Origin: a bacterium
GTDB taxonomy: Bacteria; Verrucomicrobiota; Verrucomicrobiia; Limisphaerales; UBA11358
Length of the DNA stretch: 44,918 bases
Assembly (NCBI GenBank): GCA_021780375.1
Contig: JAJXYT010000094.1
Coordinates: 1 to 44,918 of the forward strand
Direction: 5' to 3'
Shown: piece by piece, positions 23,613 to 32,497 of the stretch
How positions within the stretch are numbered: position 1 is the stretch's first letter
Layout of the letters: every line of letters begins with the position of its first letter
Program-made: the position numbers and the translations under genes
Notes under the pieces: generated by a model
What the model was told of the DNA's origin: nothing
Databases searched by the model: none
What the model saw: the letters and a program-made list of their open reading frames with translations, nothing else

Positions 23613-26171
23613 TCATGCTCTTTCAACCAAAGCCGAAACCCGCCGCAGTCTTAATGCCGGCTCGCCGAGCTTCCGGGATTCGGCCAGATCCACCTCAAAT
23701 TCCGCCACCCAGTCGTTGTAGTCCTCGGAGTCAACGAGCATTTGCTGCACGCGCCAGCTTTTCTTGTCTTCGCTCGGACTGACGTAAGTATGGCGCACGT
23801 TCCGGGCGTTCGGGTCCAGCAGAAGGTTTTCGTGGTCGGAATAATAGTCGTCCAGCGATTGCCGTAATCGTTCGGGGGTCCAGTCCTGGCCTTCAGGGTC
23901 CTGTGGCGACGTCAGGCCGGCAATGGCCTGCTCGAACTCGCCGATGACTAGGCCGCGCAGGAAACTGAAGACGCGATTGCGGATCGCGGCGGTGAACGCT
24001 TTCGTGTCGCGGGTGATGTCCTGGTCGGCTTCTTCGGCGCCGGGCGGGCGAATTTCTCTTGTTTCGGTGCGCTGGTAGTTTGGATCGCGCATTTTCTCCC
24101 ATTCGTCCAGCAGGCTCGAATCCACCTGGCGGATCATGCTGCCCAGGTAAAGCTCCATCTCGCGCACTTGATCGTTCTTGGCGGTGTCGGGAACGGTTTG
24201 CGACAAAACCTTGAACACGCTGTTGAGATGGCGGAGGAGAACTCCCTCGGCGCGCTGCAATTCGTAGTCCCGGATGTAATCGGAGAACGAGCGGAAGGAT
24301 TCGAACATTTCCCGCGCAATGGATTTCGGGCGGATGTTTTCCTGTCCCACCCACGGATGCCGGTCGGCGAAGGCGTTGAAGGTCGAATACACGAACTCAC
24401 GATTCGGTTTGGGGTATTCCAACTTTTCGAGTTCTTCCATCCGCTGGTCATATTCGATCCCTTCCATCTTCATTTCCGCCATCTTCTGGTCCTTCACCCG
24501 GTCGAGCTGTTTGCGCAGGATGATCGCAGGGTCTTCAACGATGGATTCCACCAGCGTGAGCAACACGAGGGCGTAATCGGGTTGCTGCGGATCGAGGAGC
24601 GGAATGGTTTCGAGCAAATACAGCGACAATTCCTGGTCCATCGAGAAATCATCCTGCAACTCGACGTTGACGCGCAGATAAACGCCGTCCTCGGTTTTCG
24701 GGATGAACTCCACAATTCGGCGGTCGAGCAGCGAGCGGAACAATTGCCACCCGCGTTTCACGTGGGCCTGCTTCTGCCGGGGCGTTTCGTGACAGTCGCG
24801 GATGAGGTCTTGCATGGCGCGGCAGCCGTCGCCTTGGCGGCTCAGAACATTGAGCAGCATCGCGTGTGAAACTTGAAAGCGCGAAGTCAGGCGTTCGGGC
24901 GGCGCGGCCAGCAAACGGCTGAAGGTGTTCTGGTCCCAGTTCACGAAATTCCTTTCCGGCGGCTTGCGCTTCACGGTTTTCTTGCCGTCGCGCGTGGATT
25001 TTTCCGCCAGCTTTAAATTTTCGATCACGTGTTCCGGGGCCTGCGCCACCACCCAGCCCCGATCGTCGAATCCCTTGCGCCCCGCGCGCCCGCCAATCTG
25101 GTGAAAATCCCGCGCGCTCAAAATGACGGTCTTCTGGCCGTCGAACTTGCACAGCCGCGTGAACAGCACGGTGCGGATGGGCACATTGATGCCGACGCCC
25201 AGCGTATCCGTGCCGCAAATCACTTTGAGCAAACCCTGCTGCGCGAGTTGTTCCACCAGCACGCGGTATTTCGGCAGCAACCCCGCGTGGTGCAAACCGA
25301 TCCCGTGCTTCAGCCATTTCCGGAGATCCGGCCCATAGGGACTGCTGAACTTGAATCCTTCCAGCGCGTTGCCGATGCGATTCTTTTCGTCGCGGGAACA
25401 AACATTGATGCTGGTGAAATCCTGCGCGCTCCGGGCCGCGTCCAGTTGGGTGAAGTGAACGACATAAACCGGCGCCTTGCCCTCCGCCACGAGCGTTTCG
25501 AGAGTCCTGGCCAGCGGCAGCTCCGAGTAAGCATGTTCCAGCGGCACCGGCCGATCCGTGGCCGCGACCGTGATGGTCGGGCGGCCGTTGAGCCGCGTGA
25601 GTTCCGCTTCGAAGAACGTGGTGTCGCCCAGGGTGGCCGACATCAGCAGGAACCGCGCCTGCGGCAGCGTCAGTAGCGGCACCTGCCACGCCACGCCACG
25701 GTCGCGATCCGCGTAGTAATGGAACTCGTCCATGACCACTTCCTGAACGTTGGCCTGTGAACCTTCGCGCAGCGCGATGTTGGCAAGGATCTCCGCCGTG
25801 CAACAGAGGATTGGCGCATGGCGATTCACCGTGGCGTCGCCGGTGCTGAGGCCGACGTTGTCCGGGCCGAGCTCGCGGCAGAGCGCCATGAACTTCTCAT
25901 TGACCAAAGCCTTGATCGGGCAGGTGTAAACCGAGCGTTTGCCCTGGGCAATGGCCCTGAAATGCAGCGCGGTCGCCACCAGCGACTTGCCGGACCCGGT
26001 GGGCGTGTTGAGAATCACGTTCTTCTCCTCGAACAACTCCAGGATGGCCGTTTCCTGCGCCGCGTAAAGCCGGAGGTTCAGCGCTTCGGTATATTCAAGA
26101 AAACGCCCCAGCAACACGTCATTGCCGGGTTTCTCATTCCGCGGAATCAATTCGTACAGGGTCGTCGTCAC
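23613..26171 (-). CDS. Ski2-like DEAD/DEAH-box helicase with DUF3516 C-terminus
   Basis: An 852-residue superfamily II helicase. Walker A is TGSGKS at residues 58-63, motif II is DEFH at 148-151 ([13 protein letters not shown]), motif III is SAT at 178-180, and motif VI is [18 protein letters not shown]. The DEFH box and the [10 protein letters not shown] and [16 protein letters not shown] blocks place it in the Ski2/Mtr4-like group, which unwinds RNA or DNA using ATP. The long C-terminal half (about 430-852; [33 protein letters not shown]) matches the DUF3516 architecture of bacterial members. Its role is unsettled; RNA processing or repair are both possible. It stands alone, with related repeat copies touching both ends. 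Confidence 0.9.
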   Translation of the reverse strand: MTTTLYELIPRNEKPGNDVLLGRFLEYTEALNLRLYAAQETAILELFEEKNVILNTPTGSGKSLVATALHFRAIAQGKRSVYTCPIKALVNEKFMALCRELGPDNVGLSTGDATVNRHAPILCCTAEILANIALREGSQANVQEVVMDEFHYYADRDRGVAWQVPLLTLPQARFLLMSATLGDTTFFEAELTRLNGRPTITVAATDRPVPLEHAYSELPLARTLETLVAEGKAPVYVVHFTQLDAARSAQDFTSINVCSRDEKNRIGNALEGFKFSSPYGPDLRKWLKHGIGLHHAGLLPKYRVLVEQLAQQGLLKVICGTDTLGVGINVPIRTVLFTRLCKFDGQKTVILSARDFHQIGGRAGRKGFDDRGWVVAQAPEHVIENLKLAEKSTRDGKKTVKRKPPERNFVNWDQNTFSRLLAAPPERLTSRFQVSHAMLLNVLSRQGDGCRAMQDLIRDCHETPRQKQAHVKRGWQLFRSLLDRRIVEFIPKTEDGVYLRVNVELQDDFSMDQELSLYLLETIPLLDPQQPDYALVLLTLVESIVEDPAIILRKQLDRVKDQKMAEMKMEGIEYDQRMEELEKLEYPKPNREFVYSTFNAFADRHPWVGQENIRPKSIAREMFESFRSFSDYIRDYELQRAEGVLLRHLNSVFKVLSQTVPDTAKNDQVREMELYLGSMIRQVDSSLLDEWEKMRDPNYQRTETREIRPPGAEEADQDITRDTKAFTAAIRNRVFSFLRGLVIGEFEQAIAGLTSPQDPEGQDWTPERLRQSLDDYYSDHENLLLDPNARNVRHTYVSPSEDKKSWRVQQMLVDSEDYNDWVAEFEVDLAESRKLGEPALRLRRVSALVERA

Positions 26172-26185
26172 AATTGCGATGTTAC

Positions 26186-26350
26186 TCGCGACTGGTCGTC
26201 ATCGCCGAGGATAAATCTGGAAACAAATTCCGTCTGGTCGCGCCGAAGTGCAATGGAGGCGGACGCCGCGCGGCTTCACCCAACGGCACGCTTTGTCGCG
26301 CCACAGTAACACGAAGGCGGACGAGACGGAGAAAATCTTTGGTGTTCATT
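26186..26350 (+). repeat. Dispersed repeat, copy B, at the 5' end of the helicase gene
   Basis: The longer copy of the repeat also found at 23479-23610, in the same orientation. Corresponding blocks are GGTCGTCATCGCCGAGGATA, AACAAATTCCGTCTGGTCGC, GGAGGCGGACGCCGCG and GAGAAAATCTTTGGTGTTCA. It has a second internal GGCGGACG block that copy A lacks. It starts 15 bases upstream of the helicase start. Confidence 0.55.
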
Positions 26351-26440
26351 TGGGATACCGTTACTAAAGGCTTTCAGTTGGTTTCATCTAACAAAAAATT
26401 ATCGGGAGAGCGAGCATTCAAGCCCGCCCTCCCGATTGGG

Positions 26441-26749
26441 TCAAGGCTCCGCCTTGTCGTTCAGGAACAGTTTCCATTCCGCGACGCCCTGGGCGTTGCG
26501 GATGAGCGCCGACACCGGCAGTTCCTTCGGCGCGCGCGGTGCCTTGAGCAATTTCAGGCCGGCTTCGTGTGGCAGGCAGTTGCCCTTGCGGGTGTTCACC
26601 TGCTTGCTCGACCACACGAGGTTTTCCCACGTGTCCGGGCCGCCGCGCGAGCGGGGCACGACGTGGTCGAGGCTGCCTTCGTCGGGACGCAGCCACGCGC
26701 CGGTGTACTGACAGCGGTTGCCGTCGCGCTTTGCGCTACGAGGCGGCAA
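26441..26749 (-). pseudogene. HNH endonuclease-like fragment, N-terminus missing
   Basis: The frame carries the C-terminal half of an HNH protein: RDGNRCQYTGAWLRPDEGSL, DHVVPRSRGGPDTWENLVW, then SSKQVNTRKGNCLPHEAGL and a basic tail (KAPRAPKELPVSALIRN). The HNH core (DH, EN, N) is there, but the two CxxC zinc pairs of common members are replaced (CQYT and SSKQ), as in a Cys-less subfamily. Only a TTG at 26749 can start it. The usual 60-100 residue N-terminal part is not found in this frame, and neighbouring frames give nothing coherent, so the gene is probably broken. Its function is unknown. Confidence 0.6.
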
Positions 26750-26972
26750 GCAATGCCCTGTCGAGCCGAAGCTCGCAGAGCGAAAACTGGTCGCCCGGGA
26801 AGGTTCTGCCCCCTCGATTTCCGGGTGCAGGCCAGACGTGATCCTGTTTCACCACCAGGCGGGTCGAAGCTCGACTTGCCAAAACTGGCTGCCGGGGCTG
26901 GAATTGCATGAACCCTCTGATTACGGAATGCAAATGCCGATGGTGGCAAATGAACGCCGAACGGCGGTGAGA

Positions 26973-28946
26973 TCAGGGCGCCCCGATACTGCGGAAGAAC
27001 GACATGCCGGATCCGGTATCCGGCACAACGAATTCGACTTGCCCGTTTTGGTCCACAACCAACGTCTGAGAGTCGCTCCAGTCTGTGAGATTAGTTGACA
27101 CCTGGAGCGTACATGAAACGCCCGACGCAGCCGCCTGGCTGACCGTCCAGGTGCTGCCGATGCCTTTCCGGACCGAAAGCAGGGCGGCCTCAACCGCTCC
27201 TATGTCGCAGCCGCTGCCTTGTGGCCGCGGCACGCCGCGTTGATCGGCAGCGAGGCAGAACGCCGCATTGCCGCTGTTGATGGCCGGGCTGCCAGGCCGC
27301 AGCGCCATTGTCAAGGTCGGGCCGCCATACGCGCCCAGAGGAGCCAACAACGGGTCCGTGTCGTTGAAGCTGCCTGGCAACGCGAAAGCGCAGCTCGCGT
27401 CCGAACTGATGCTGTTGCCGTTGTCCGTAAGCGTGCCGCTGCAATTGGCCGGCGCGTTCGACGACAGGATGGAATTCCGGACATAAACCTTGCCGCCGCT
27501 CAGATAAATTCCTCCGCCAAGGGCCACGCTCGAACTGCTCCCGTAGTTGCCGGCACCGGCCCCCTTCTTGACGCTATTGGCGGCAATCGTCACATGCGTC
27601 AGGATGGAGGTGTTGTTGAGAGCCAGCGCGCCGCCGTATGCGCTGCTCAATGGAAAGCTCGGATAGGTAATGTCGCCGCCACTGGCTGAATTGGCTGATA
27701 ACGTGCAGTTCAACATCTGGAGATTGGCGGAGGATTCAATTGCGCCTCCGGTCCCGGTCCCGGCCGAGCCCGGCGCCGGACCCTGTAATCCGCCCTGGAC
27801 CACGTTCCCCGCGAAACAGGAGTTGGAAATGACTGCGTTACAGTACAACGTTGTCTGCCCTTGCTGACCGATTCTCATGTTGGCCAAGAGGATCGCGCCG
27901 CCATCGGCATTGCCCGCGTCGCTGCCACTGCCGATGATGATACCGTCGCCGCCCGTCACCCTGTTGGTCGCAAAAGTGCAGTCGCTCATCCAGAGCGAAC
28001 CGGCGGCCTGGTAAAGCGCGCCGGCCGAGGCGTTGCAGAACCATTGGCCGCCACCGACCCATTGGCGCTCAAACCGGCTGTCTAAAATCACGTTCGTTCC
28101 CCCACTGCAATACACCGCACCCGCGGCCGCCGGACCGCTGTCGGGGTTGTATCCATTCGCCGGCCCAGGGACGCTTGCCGGCGCTGAATTGCTGATAAAG
28201 CGGCAGTTCACAATGGTCACGAGGCCGGTGTTGCTATAGATCGCCCCTCCAGCCGAAGGGCCGCCCGGACCGCCTTCGGATGGAGGCGGAGACGGCGCTG
28301 AACCGCCCTGGCCTCCCTGGGCCCGGTTGCCAACGAATACCAGGTTGGTCAACCGCAACGTGCCAGTATCATTGAAGATGGCGCCGCCATAGCCGCCGGC
28401 ACCAAAGTTCAAGGCGATTGTGCCGCTGACGCCGGGTCCGCCGGTGCCGCCAAGGGCCAGGTTGTTTGTGAAGGTGCAATCGGTCGCCTGCAGCGTCCCG
28501 GCGTTGTTCCACACCGCGCCGCCGGTGCCGGTGCCGCCGGTGCCATTGCCGACCGTGGAGTTGGTTCCACGCGCGCAACCATTGGCCAGGGTGAGATGAT
28601 TCAATACCAACGTCACCCCGGGGTTGATCTGCACCAGCCTGAAGAACTGGACGACCGGGCCTTCCGTGAGCATCAAATCATGCCCGCTCGCGTCCATCGT
28701 GGTGTCATTGGTGATAACCAAGGGGCTGGAGAGTACGAGACCTCCGTCACACTCGAAGGTGACGATCCCCCCGCCGATGAGCGCCGAGCGCAAATCCGTT
28801 TCGGTGCCATTGGTAATCACACCACCCGCCTCGCAGAGAACAGCCCCCGCCAGCGTCATGCAACCGCCAACGGCGAAGCAAAAAAACATTGAACAGATGC
28901 CCGCGCCCGCCCGGTTTCCACCCTCCGTCAAGACTCCCGGTTTCAT
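26973..28946 (-). CDS. Secreted beta-helix protein, choice-of-anchor Q type
   Basis: From ATG 28946 (MKPGVLTEGG) the product is 657 residues; a TTG at 28991 would extend it by 15. A hydrophobic export segment (about 15-38) is followed by the start of a right-handed parallel beta-helix (ITNGTETDLRSALIGGG). Many GGAI/GGAV turns and N-rich rungs of the Pmp-like type follow (TNNLALGG, GGAIFNDTGTLRLTNLVFVG, NCTLSANSASGG). The choice-of-anchor Q block lies near the end (LRPGSPAINSGNAAFC, DQRGVPRPQGSGCDIGAVE). A terminal domain (CTLQVSTNLTDWSDSQTLV ... FFRSIGAP) closes the protein. It is likely surface-exposed; no catalytic signature is visible. Confidence 0.88.
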   Translation of the reverse strand: MKPGVLTEGGNRAGAGICSMFFCFAVGGCMTLAGAVLCEAGGVITNGTETDLRSALIGGGIVTFECDGGLVLSSPLVITNDTTMDASGHDLMLTEGPVVQFFRLVQINPGVTLVLNHLTLANGCARGTNSTVGNGTGGTGTGGAVWNNAGTLQATDCTFTNNLALGGTGGPGVSGTIALNFGAGGYGGAIFNDTGTLRLTNLVFVGNRAQGGQGGSAPSPPPSEGGPGGPSAGGAIYSNTGLVTIVNCRFISNSAPASVPGPANGYNPDSGPAAAGAVYCSGGTNVILDSRFERQWVGGGQWFCNASAGALYQAAGSLWMSDCTFATNRVTGGDGIIIGSGSDAGNADGGAILLANMRIGQQGQTTLYCNAVISNSCFAGNVVQGGLQGPAPGSAGTGTGGAIESSANLQMLNCTLSANSASGGDITYPSFPLSSAYGGALALNNTSILTHVTIAANSVKKGAGAGNYGSSSSVALGGGIYLSGGKVYVRNSILSSNAPANCSGTLTDNGNSISSDASCAFALPGSFNDTDPLLAPLGAYGGPTLTMALRPGSPAINSGNAAFCLAADQRGVPRPQGSGCDIGAVEAALLSVRKGIGSTWTVSQAAASGVSCTLQVSTNLTDWSDSQTLVVDQNGQVEFVVPDTGSGMSFFRSIGAP

Positions 28947-29302
28947 GATGTTCTTCACCACATCCAAGGTTCCGCCAGTTAACCGGAACAATTTTGATGG
29001 ATGTTCCGCCGGTCGGATAAAATAATGTCTAATTCAAGCCGTTGCGATTTACAAGCTTATTCCTTCGCGTTTAGGTCGCTGCTTTGGATTCCTTTGTGGC
29101 TGAAACCCGGGCGTGGGAAATTTACGATTTACGAATGGCGATTTTCGCGCGGCGGCGCCAATTCGGGCATAACTCGTAAATCGCCAACCCGAAATCGTAA
29201 AGGAGCGTTGGTTTCCAATCCGGATTACCGCTCAACTGGCCTTCGGCAAGCGCCGATGGCGCGACCGCACTTCATTGCTGCTCGAGCAACTTAATTGATT
29301 TC
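28947..29302. other. Intergenic region with TTTACGA dyads
   Basis: The divergent spacer between the beta-helix gene and the OmpA-like gene. Around 29109-29200 there are several copies of TTTACGA/TCGTAAA in both orientations (ATTTACGATTTACGAA, CTCGTAAATCGCC, GAAATCGTAAAGG), forming an imperfect dyad. No gene is seen. Confidence 0.4.
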
Positions 29303-29395
29303 GTAGCCGCAACCGTCGGTTCGCGCCATATCTTTACCTTTTATTTGATTTGCGCCGACTAACGTCGGCGGCTACATATTTATTGAAAAAGCTCC
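29303..29395. repeat. REP-like palindromic element, copy 1
   Basis: Outer arms GTAGCCGC at 29303-29310 and GCGGCTAC at 29368-29375 are complementary. Each side has its own inner dyad (AACCGTCGGTT; GCCGACTAACGTCGGC). A tail TTGAAAAAGCTCC follows. The whole 93 bases align with 37870-37963, including the loop CGCGCCATAT and the tail. It lies upstream of the OmpA-like gene. Confidence 0.75.
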
Positions 29396-29510
29396 AGCCT
29401 TAAGTCTTCAACCTTTCTTCAACGCGTCGCCGACGCGCCCGATGCCAACCGAACCAGCCATTCTTCACTTGGACGGTTTGGCGCGGTTTGATTAAATCCT
29501 CCAACGCAAC

Positions 29511-30356
29511 ATGGCAGAAAACAGGCAACCGTTTACTGAATATGCAACCAGGGCCAAGCGTCGCTACGGGGCAGCACGATGGGCCTGGCTGGCCGCCGGG
29601 GTTCTGGCCCTGCTTTTGGTGGTGTCGTTACTGATGTGGGCCTCAGCCGTGGGCAAGGTTCGGGGATTGCAGTCACTCCAGGGCAAACTCGATGATGCCC
29701 ACGCCAGTCTCGCTGCCGCCCGGGAGGAAAATCAAACGAACCAGGATCTGATTGCGGCGCTGCAATCTCGAATTACCGATCTCCAGCAGGAGCAGGAAGC
29801 TTCGGCCCAAATGTCCAAGAGTCTTGAAAACGAGATGCGCACCGACCTGGAATCCAGGGATGTGACCATCTCCAATCTGCAAGGCCAACTCATGGTGACC
29901 ATCCTGGACCGGGTCATGTTTGACTCCGGCGAGGCGGATTTGAAACCGGGCGGTCAGGCCGTGATGCGCAAGGTTGCCGCCATTCTCGCCGAACATCCCG
30001 GGCTGAAGATCCAGGTCATTGGTCATACCGACAACATGCCGATCCGGCCCGAGGCCCGCCGCCGGTTTGCCAGCAACTGGGAACTGTCCACGGCCCGGGC
30101 CCTGGCGGCCGTTCATTTTCTGACCGAGCAAGCCGGGGTGGACCCGCGCCGCGTCGGGGCGGTCGGGTATGGTGAATATCGGCCGATTGCGGACAACTCG
30201 ACGGCGGCCGGCAGAGCTCAAAATCGGCGCATCGAAATTGCCATCCTGCCGGATGAATCTGCCGGGACCAACCCCGGGCCGCCGGTGAAAGCCGGGGCGT
30301 CCACGAATTCTCCGCCTCAGCCAACGGGGAACGGGCCGCCGGAACCGCCCCTGTAA
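29511..30356 (+). CDS. OmpA/MotB-family envelope protein
   Basis: A 281-residue protein: short cytoplasmic front, one membrane helix (about 26-44; WAWLAAGVLALLLVVSLLMW), a predicted coiled coil (about 52-122; LDDAHASLAAAREENQTNQD, SRITDLQQEQ) and a C-terminal OmpA domain (about 125-248). Peptidoglycan-binding landmarks are FDSGEADLKPGGQAVMRKVA, VIGHTDNMPIRP, ASNWELSTARALAAVHFL, GYGEYRPIADNST and QNRRIEI. It should span from the inner membrane to the peptidoglycan, like MotB or related stator and anchor proteins; no MotA-like partner lies nearby. A Pro-rich tail ends the protein. Confidence 0.88.
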   Translation: MAENRQPFTEYATRAKRRYGAARWAWLAAGVLALLLVVSLLMWASAVGKVRGLQSLQGKLDDAHASLAAAREENQTNQDLIAALQSRITDLQQEQEASAQMSKSLENEMRTDLESRDVTISNLQGQLMVTILDRVMFDSGEADLKPGGQAVMRKVAAILAEHPGLKIQVIGHTDNMPIRPEARRRFASNWELSTARALAAVHFLTEQAGVDPRRVGAVGYGEYRPIADNSTAAGRAQNRRIEIAILPDESAGTNPGPPVKAGASTNSPPQPTGNGPPEPPL

Positions 30357-30387
30357 GATCATTTCCCCGCTGGTATGCCCGGTCAGC

Positions 30388-30450
30388 AACCTGCTCGCAA
30401 CCTGCTCGCGATTCATCGGAGTTCATCGGAGACGTAAATTGTAAATTATA
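30388..30450 (+). repeat. Dispersed CTGCTCGC...TTCATCGG repeat, copy 1
   Basis: Contains ACCTGCTCGCGATTCATCGG, a second GTTCATCGGA unit, and a GTAAATT tail. It matches 44065-44145, where the 10-base TTCATCGG unit occurs four times. It is short and lies in the spacer after the OmpA-like gene. Confidence 0.55.
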
Positions 30451-30562
30451 CAGCCCCCCTGCTGACATGCTGACACCACCAACAACCGGGCTTTGGGCGT
30501 CGAGGGTTGGACGTTGCCGCATGGAAGTATTTCACCAATAAGGTTCCCCCACCGGGGAGTGG

Positions 30563-31915
30563 CTAGGGCGACGGTTGGGCAAGAACCTCAATGTCGCCAG
30601 GCGAGCGTATGAGGAGATTGAAGGATTTAGCCCGCCAGTCGGTTCCGACCCGCCACTGATTGCCCACTTCAATCCGGCACACGCCGGTCACCGCCACCGT
30701 GGTGCCATTTTGCAGATAGGCAAAATCCACGCCGCTGGTTCTCCGCTCCCGATAGGCGAGGAAAATAAAGCCGTCGGATTGCAGCACTAAAAATTCATCC
30801 GGGCTGAGGCGCGCCCGATCCAATATTTTGGCCTGAATCCGTACCAGCCGGCAATCGTAAGTGCCCTTCAAAGCGTCCGCCACGGTGATGGTTTGCGGGG
30901 TGGGCACAACGGCGCCGGAACCGGTCTTGCGGAAAATCGCATCCTTAAGCATTGGACTGTATTCGCCCTTGGCCGGAAACCCTAAAGCTTCTATTTGGTC
31001 TCCCGGCAGCAGCGAGCCGACCTCCTTGGTTTGCACGCACAGCCCATCGGATTCGTTCTCAATATAAATCGTGTTGTCCTGCGCGTAGATCACCGTCCCG
31101 GCCACTTTGACCCGGTGGCCCAGCGGGCTGTGCGGGGCAAATTGCAGCAACTGCGAAATCGGACGGATCGGCGTGGTGGCAAAGGGATGTTCCGGCCCGG
31201 GCGATTCAATCGCCAGATCCGCCGGCCGCGGCAGCAGAAGCCGGACGTCAAACAATTGCCGTCGCAGCGTGAACCGCGTGGCGCAGACGCCGCGAACCTG
31301 AACGGTGCTGTCCACCAGCATGTCCCTGTTCGCCACGGGCAATTGCGCCACCAGGGCCGTCACGCGGCCACAGCCCGTTTCAATTTCGACGGAATAATAT
31401 TTCGTTTGCGGGTTGAAATCCACCGCGTGCACGATGCCGTGAATTTCGACGAACTGACTGTCCTGCTCGCCGCTGGCCAGTTGCTCGTAGCTGACCGGCT
31501 TGGCCGGCGGGAAAGTGCCCGTGCCCAGAACGGTGATCCGGCTCGGGTGCACCACGGGCGCAAATTCGCCGGGATCCGTGGTGCCCTCCAGTTCAACCAA
31601 TTGTCCAGCCGCCAGAACCGGTTCGTTCGTGGCCGAGTACGGAAAGAAGTAAATCCCGGCGGTGTCATCCTGGATGAAGCGCATAAAGAGGTTTGTGCTG
31701 AAGAAAGTGATCACTCCCCGCAATTGCACCGGATAATGCCGCCCGGCCTGGGTCACGGTCAGGTCCCGGATGGCCTCCGCCTTGTGAATCGCGTTGGTGG
31801 AACCAAGGTCATCTGCTTTTAGCGCCAGCGCCTGAACGAGGCAACCGACCAGAATCACAACCACACAAGAAGGTTGAAGGCGGCCGCGGCTGAATGAAGG
31901 GTTTGGCATGCTCAT
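30563..31915 (-). CDS. Secreted OB-fold-like protein resembling a sensor-kinase input region without kinase
   Basis: From ATG 31915 the product is 450 residues; ATG 31930 and GTG 31939 are alternatives. A signal peptide is present (SCVVVILVGCLVQALALKAD). The body has repeated beta-rich blocks: LTVTQAGRHYPVQLRGVITF, FIQDDTAGIYFFPYSATNE, GQLVELEGTTDPGEFAPVVH, IYIENESDGLCVQTKEVGSL and GDQIEALGFPAKGEYSPMLK. This pattern matches my memory of the extracytoplasmic N-terminal region of large Verrucomicrobial/Acidobacterial histidine kinases. There the region is followed by a WWT motif, a membrane helix and kinase domains. Here the gene stops right after DIEVLAQPSP, and no kinase sequence follows in any frame. 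It may be a stand-alone binding protein or a truncated receptor. Confidence 0.65.
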   Translation of the reverse strand: MSMPNPSFSRGRLQPSCVVVILVGCLVQALALKADDLGSTNAIHKAEAIRDLTVTQAGRHYPVQLRGVITFFSTNLFMRFIQDDTAGIYFFPYSATNEPVLAAGQLVELEGTTDPGEFAPVVHPSRITVLGTGTFPPAKPVSYEQLASGEQDSQFVEIHGIVHAVDFNPQTKYYSVEIETGCGRVTALVAQLPVANRDMLVDSTVQVRGVCATRFTLRRQLFDVRLLLPRPADLAIESPGPEHPFATTPIRPISQLLQFAPHSPLGHRVKVAGTVIYAQDNTIYIENESDGLCVQTKEVGSLLPGDQIEALGFPAKGEYSPMLKDAIFRKTGSGAVVPTPQTITVADALKGTYDCRLVRIQAKILDRARLSPDEFLVLQSDGFIFLAYRERRTSGVDFAYLQNGTTVAVTGVCRIEVGNQWRVGTDWRAKSFNLLIRSPGDIEVLAQPSP

Positions 31916-31930
31916 AGTTCTCTGAATCAT

Positions 31931-32377
31931 TAAGGTCACATCGTAAAACGGTCATTTCCAAAGCACAAGCCTAATACGTGGATTACAGAGAAAGCCAATC
32001 GCCCGATCAACGTTGCATTGAATCCGCCGATGGTTTGTTTATGGCAAACTTCGGAAGTGCCGGATGGCGGTTGTTATTTGCAGCCGGCCGGGTGTCGCCG
32101 TTTCAGAAACAACCGCCAGCCGCCGCCCCGGCTGCCGAGCAGCACGGTGCGCGGCTCGGGCGAAGATGAAATTCAAGAGTCCGGCCTGCGTTTGGAGCCC
32201 GAGTGCCAGTGGACGTGGCCCCCTCTTTGCGCTTGCCGGGCTGCGCAGCGGCAGGCAGCTTTGGATCGTCACGCCACGTTCACACCCGAGACAATTCCGG
32301 ATTGCTTCCGCAACCCGGCCGGGGCGGGATTTCCCTGCCCGTCTTGCCCTTGCACTGGCCAGCCACGGTGATGATCT
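31931..32377. other. Gene-free divergent region
   Basis: About 450 bases between divergent genes. Open frames on both strands here have no start context or recognisable domain. The right end leads into the strong promoter at 32378. I see no repeat of note. Confidence 0.4.
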
Positions 32378-32406
32378 TTGACATAAACTTGCCTTTCTGC
32401 TATATT
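32378..32406 (+). promoter_or_regulatory. Strong sigma-70-type promoter
   Basis: TTGACA at 32378-32383 is a perfect -35 box. After exactly 17 bases, TATATT at 32401-32406 matches the -10 box at five of six positions. Transcription would begin near 32413, leaving a leader of about 85 bases before the PEP-CTERM gene. Confidence 0.7.
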
Positions 32407-32497
32407 ACCTGGGCTGCAGTAAGTAAACCCGACCGTTTATGCGGTTCTTCTTCCGGTAGCACCAATTAGTAAAAGGCTGAACTCACAAACGAACTCG

